From contig CAKUVR010000003.1 in assembly GCA_934698975.1 (NCBI GenBank), positions 62,001-126,000 of the forward strand: DNA of 64,000 bases, read 5' to 3'. The stretch comes from Cryptobacteroides sp934698975 (GTDB lineage Bacteria > Bacteroidota > Bacteroidia > Bacteroidales > UBA932). Shown here piece by piece: positions 62,539 through 64,000 of the stretch. The notes beneath the pieces are model-generated. The model searched no databases, had not been told where the DNA came from, and worked only from the letters and a program-made list of their open reading frames with translations. A program made the position numbers and the translations under genes. Each line of letters starts with the position of its first letter. Within the stretch, counting starts at the first letter, position 1.

Positions 62539-63298
62539 TGAACTAAAGCGCAAGAGCATATTCCTGAGGGACTACACCACCGAACTCTACGCCAGCGGGG
62601 CGACGACAATCCGCATCGAGAAGAATCTGAGCCGAATCGCCGAACAGTGGCACACGAAGGCTGACTTCTCCGTGCTCCCTACCTGCATAGTCCTGAACCT
62701 TTGGGATGAGAAAGAAGAGAAATCCTACACCGTGACCGGAAAGATTCCGGCGGACAGGATCAACTTCAACACGGTCTCTGACCTCAGCGGACTCAGCTGG
62801 AAAATTGTCGGGGAAGGGCTTGATGTCCAGACCGCAACGGCTCGGTTCAAGGAAATCCTTGAAAAGAAAAGACTCAATCCTTGGCTTGTGCTTGTCCTTG
62901 TAGGACTCGCCAACGCCTCATTCTGTGAACTTTTCGGTGGAGACTTGATTTCGATGGCGATTGTGTTCCTGGCCACGGTGGACGGCTTTTTCCTCAAACA
63001 GAAGCTTCCCGCAAAAGGAGTTGACTTCAGGATCGTGATAGTCCTTGCCGCCTGTCTGTCCGCTGTGATAGCTTGTTCCGGTTTTGTCTTCGGTTTGGGA
63101 AAGACCCCGGAGGTGGCTCTTGCCACAAGTGTTCTTTATTTTGTGCCTGGAATTCCTTTCTGCAACGCGGTCTGCGACCTTATCTATGGCCACTACATCT
63201 GCTGCATAAGCCGTTTCCTGCACGCTTTGATCATAACAGTCTGCCTGTCCTTGGGACTCTGCATCGCTTTCGGACTGCTTAACATTCAATTTCTGTAA
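62510..63298 (+). CDS. Threonine/serine exporter, N-terminal half (ThrE/DUF1212)
   Basis: A 262-residue protein with a soluble N-terminus (about 1-120, DYTTELYASGATTIRIEKNL) and five hydrophobic segments after it. FVPGIPFCNAVCDLIYGHYI is the ThrE signature late in the chain. This half is complemented by the next gene; together they form the split exporter seen in many bacteria. The start at 62510 overlaps the upstream small protein. The exported amino acid is inferred from family. Confidence 0.87.
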   Translation: METEELTLHNELKRKSIFLRDYTTELYASGATTIRIEKNLSRIAEQWHTKADFSVLPTCIVLNLWDEKEEKSYTVTGKIPADRINFNTVSDLSGLSWKIVGEGLDVQTATARFKEILEKKRLNPWLVLVLVGLANASFCELFGGDLISMAIVFLATVDGFFLKQKLPAKGVDFRIVIVLAACLSAVIACSGFVFGLGKTPEVALATSVLYFVPGIPFCNAVCDLIYGHYICCISRFLHALIITVCLSLGLCIAFGLLNIQFL

Positions 63299-63780
63299 TG
63301 GAACTTTTCTTTCTTATCATAAAAGACGGTATCTTTGCCGCGATAGCGGCGATAGGCTTCTCAAGCATAAGCAATCCGTCACCCAAGGTGTTTCCATTGT
63401 GCGCCTCGATCGCCGCGGCAGGACACATGACCCGATACGTGTTGATGAATATATGTGGCTTCCAGTTGGCTTCAGGCAGTATGCTTGGCGCTCTTGTCAT
63501 CGGCTTCCTGGCCTTGCCGGCCGCCAAGCTGATCAAGACTCCGGCCGAATGCATCTCCTTTCCGGCACTGCTCCCTATGGTCCCAGGAATGTACGCCTAC
63601 CGGACAATCCAGTCGCTGATGCACTGTCTGGGATCATATTCAGAGCCATCGTTCATGCACTACCTGTACCTGCTGAAATTCAATTGGATGACCTGCATGG
63701 TGACCATAATCGCGATGGTGGTCGGAGCTCTGCTTCCCATCCTGCTTTTCCAGAATTTTTCATTTAAGGTCACAAAATAA
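63298..63780 (+). CDS. Threonine/serine exporter, C-terminal half (ThrE2/DUF3815)
   Basis: A 160-residue protein with five hydrophobic segments and the LPMVPGMYAYRTIQSLMHCL motif, the counterpart of the ThrE signature. It begins with a 1-base overlap of the previous stop (TAATG), implying coupled synthesis of the two halves. The downstream LysR gene begins in the same overlapping way. Confidence 0.87.
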   Translation: MELFFLIIKDGIFAAIAAIGFSSISNPSPKVFPLCASIAAAGHMTRYVLMNICGFQLASGSMLGALVIGFLALPAAKLIKTPAECISFPALLPMVPGMYAYRTIQSLMHCLGSYSEPSFMHYLYLLKFNWMTCMVTIIAMVVGALLPILLFQNFSFKVTK

Positions 63781-64000
63781 TGGAATTCAGACAACTACGT
63801 TATTTCGTCAAAGTCGCGCAGCTGTGCAGTTTCTCCGAGGCCTCCAAGGCTTTGTTTATCTCTCAAAGCACTTTGTCCCAGCAGATAAAGCAGCTTGAGG
63901 ATGAACTTGGGGTGGATCTCCTTGTCAGGGACTCAAGGCACGTCGCCCTGAGCGACTACGGGGAGCAGTACCTTCCGTACGCCAAGCAGGTGCTCAAGGA
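63780..64000 (+). CDS. LysR-family regulator, 5' part only
   Basis: The window ends inside this gene. ATG 63780 shares a base with the preceding stop (TAATG). The 73 readable residues start MEFRQLRYFVKVAQLCSFSE and continue with ALFISQSTLSQQIKQLEDEL, the winged helix-turn-helix of LysR regulators of the OxyR-like subgroup. Because it is coupled to the exporter genes, it may respond to the exported compound. The effector domain is outside the window. Confidence 0.9.
   Translation, partial: MEFRQLRYFVKVAQLCSFSEASKALFISQSTLSQQIKQLEDELGVDLLVRDSRHVALSDYGEQYLPYAKQVLK

Noticed and set aside
1..64000. tRNA, rRNA and riboswitch genes
   Set aside because: No cloverleaf-like or rRNA-like stretch and no known riboswitch motif was recognised by eye; a covariance-model scan would be needed to exclude them fully.

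Overview
The window looks like a chromosomal segment of a member of the Bacteroidales (phylum Bacteroidota), with mostly about 52% G+C. The evidence is lineage-typical content: a SusC/SusD pair with BACON/lectin-type surface lipoproteins, DUF2723, DUF4271 and DUF4293 proteins, an SUI1-type factor, a split transketolase, a fused 2-oxoacid dehydrogenase E1, FabK instead of FabI, and many promoters of the Bacteroidota type (TAnnTTTG at -7). I cannot name the genus with confidence. No rRNA, tRNA, CRISPR array or intact insertion sequence was found.

Layout. 0.1-9 kb: cls-miaB (minus), a lipoprotein/SPOR protein/rpoN run (plus), upp, radC and the two-subunit transketolase (minus). 9.2-15.8 kb: an operon for a lipoate-dependent 2-oxoacid dehydrogenase complex (E2, E3, fused E1) ending in a zinc-type dehydrogenase. 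15.8-25.3 kb: an A+T-richer accessory island holding a 70-bp hairpin, a possible peptide-modification locus (M78-like protease + PqqD-like + radical SAM/SPASM fusion, a 31-codon Cys-containing peptide, a kinase-like protein with a broken catalytic loop, and unknown small proteins), a lipoprotein, a ParE toxin remnant, a Fic protein and a DUF234-type ATPase. 25.4-29.5 kb: organophosphate transporter, HAD phosphatase, esterase and lipoate-protein ligase. 29.5-30.0 kb: non-coding DNA with tandem repeats and a 24-bp-arm hairpin. 30-40 kb: ankyrin protein, glycosylase, carboxyltransferase, SPOR lipoprotein, degenerate M28/TonB protein, leuS, YitT protein and AraC regulator. 40.3-44.6 kb: fatty-acid synthesis genes fabZ-fabF-fabK-fabH. 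44.9-53.9 kb: a SusCD uptake locus whose visible enzyme is a glycerophosphodiester phosphodiesterase, with a divergent LytTR regulator. 55-64 kb: housekeeping genes (uridine phosphorylase, yidD, rnpA, hemD, SUI1), the large DUF2723 membrane protein, a ThrE-type exporter pair and the start of a LysR regulator.

Connections. LplA (28.5 kb) could lipoylate the E2 at 9.2 kb. Upp and uridine phosphorylase give pyrimidine salvage. The SusCD/phosphodiesterase locus, the organophosphate transporter and the HAD phosphatase would together make a glycerophosphodiester route (inference).

The most unusual points are the radical SAM/peptide locus; the hexamer GAATAT/ATATTC, about six times over-represented by hand count across the whole window; a dispersed palindromic repeat (core GGTCGCTGAGCCTGTCGAAG) that is translated in frame in three proteins; a biotin-carrier-like domain lacking the biotin lysine; a degenerate M28 peptidase fused to a TonB C-terminal domain; and several apparently leaderless genes.
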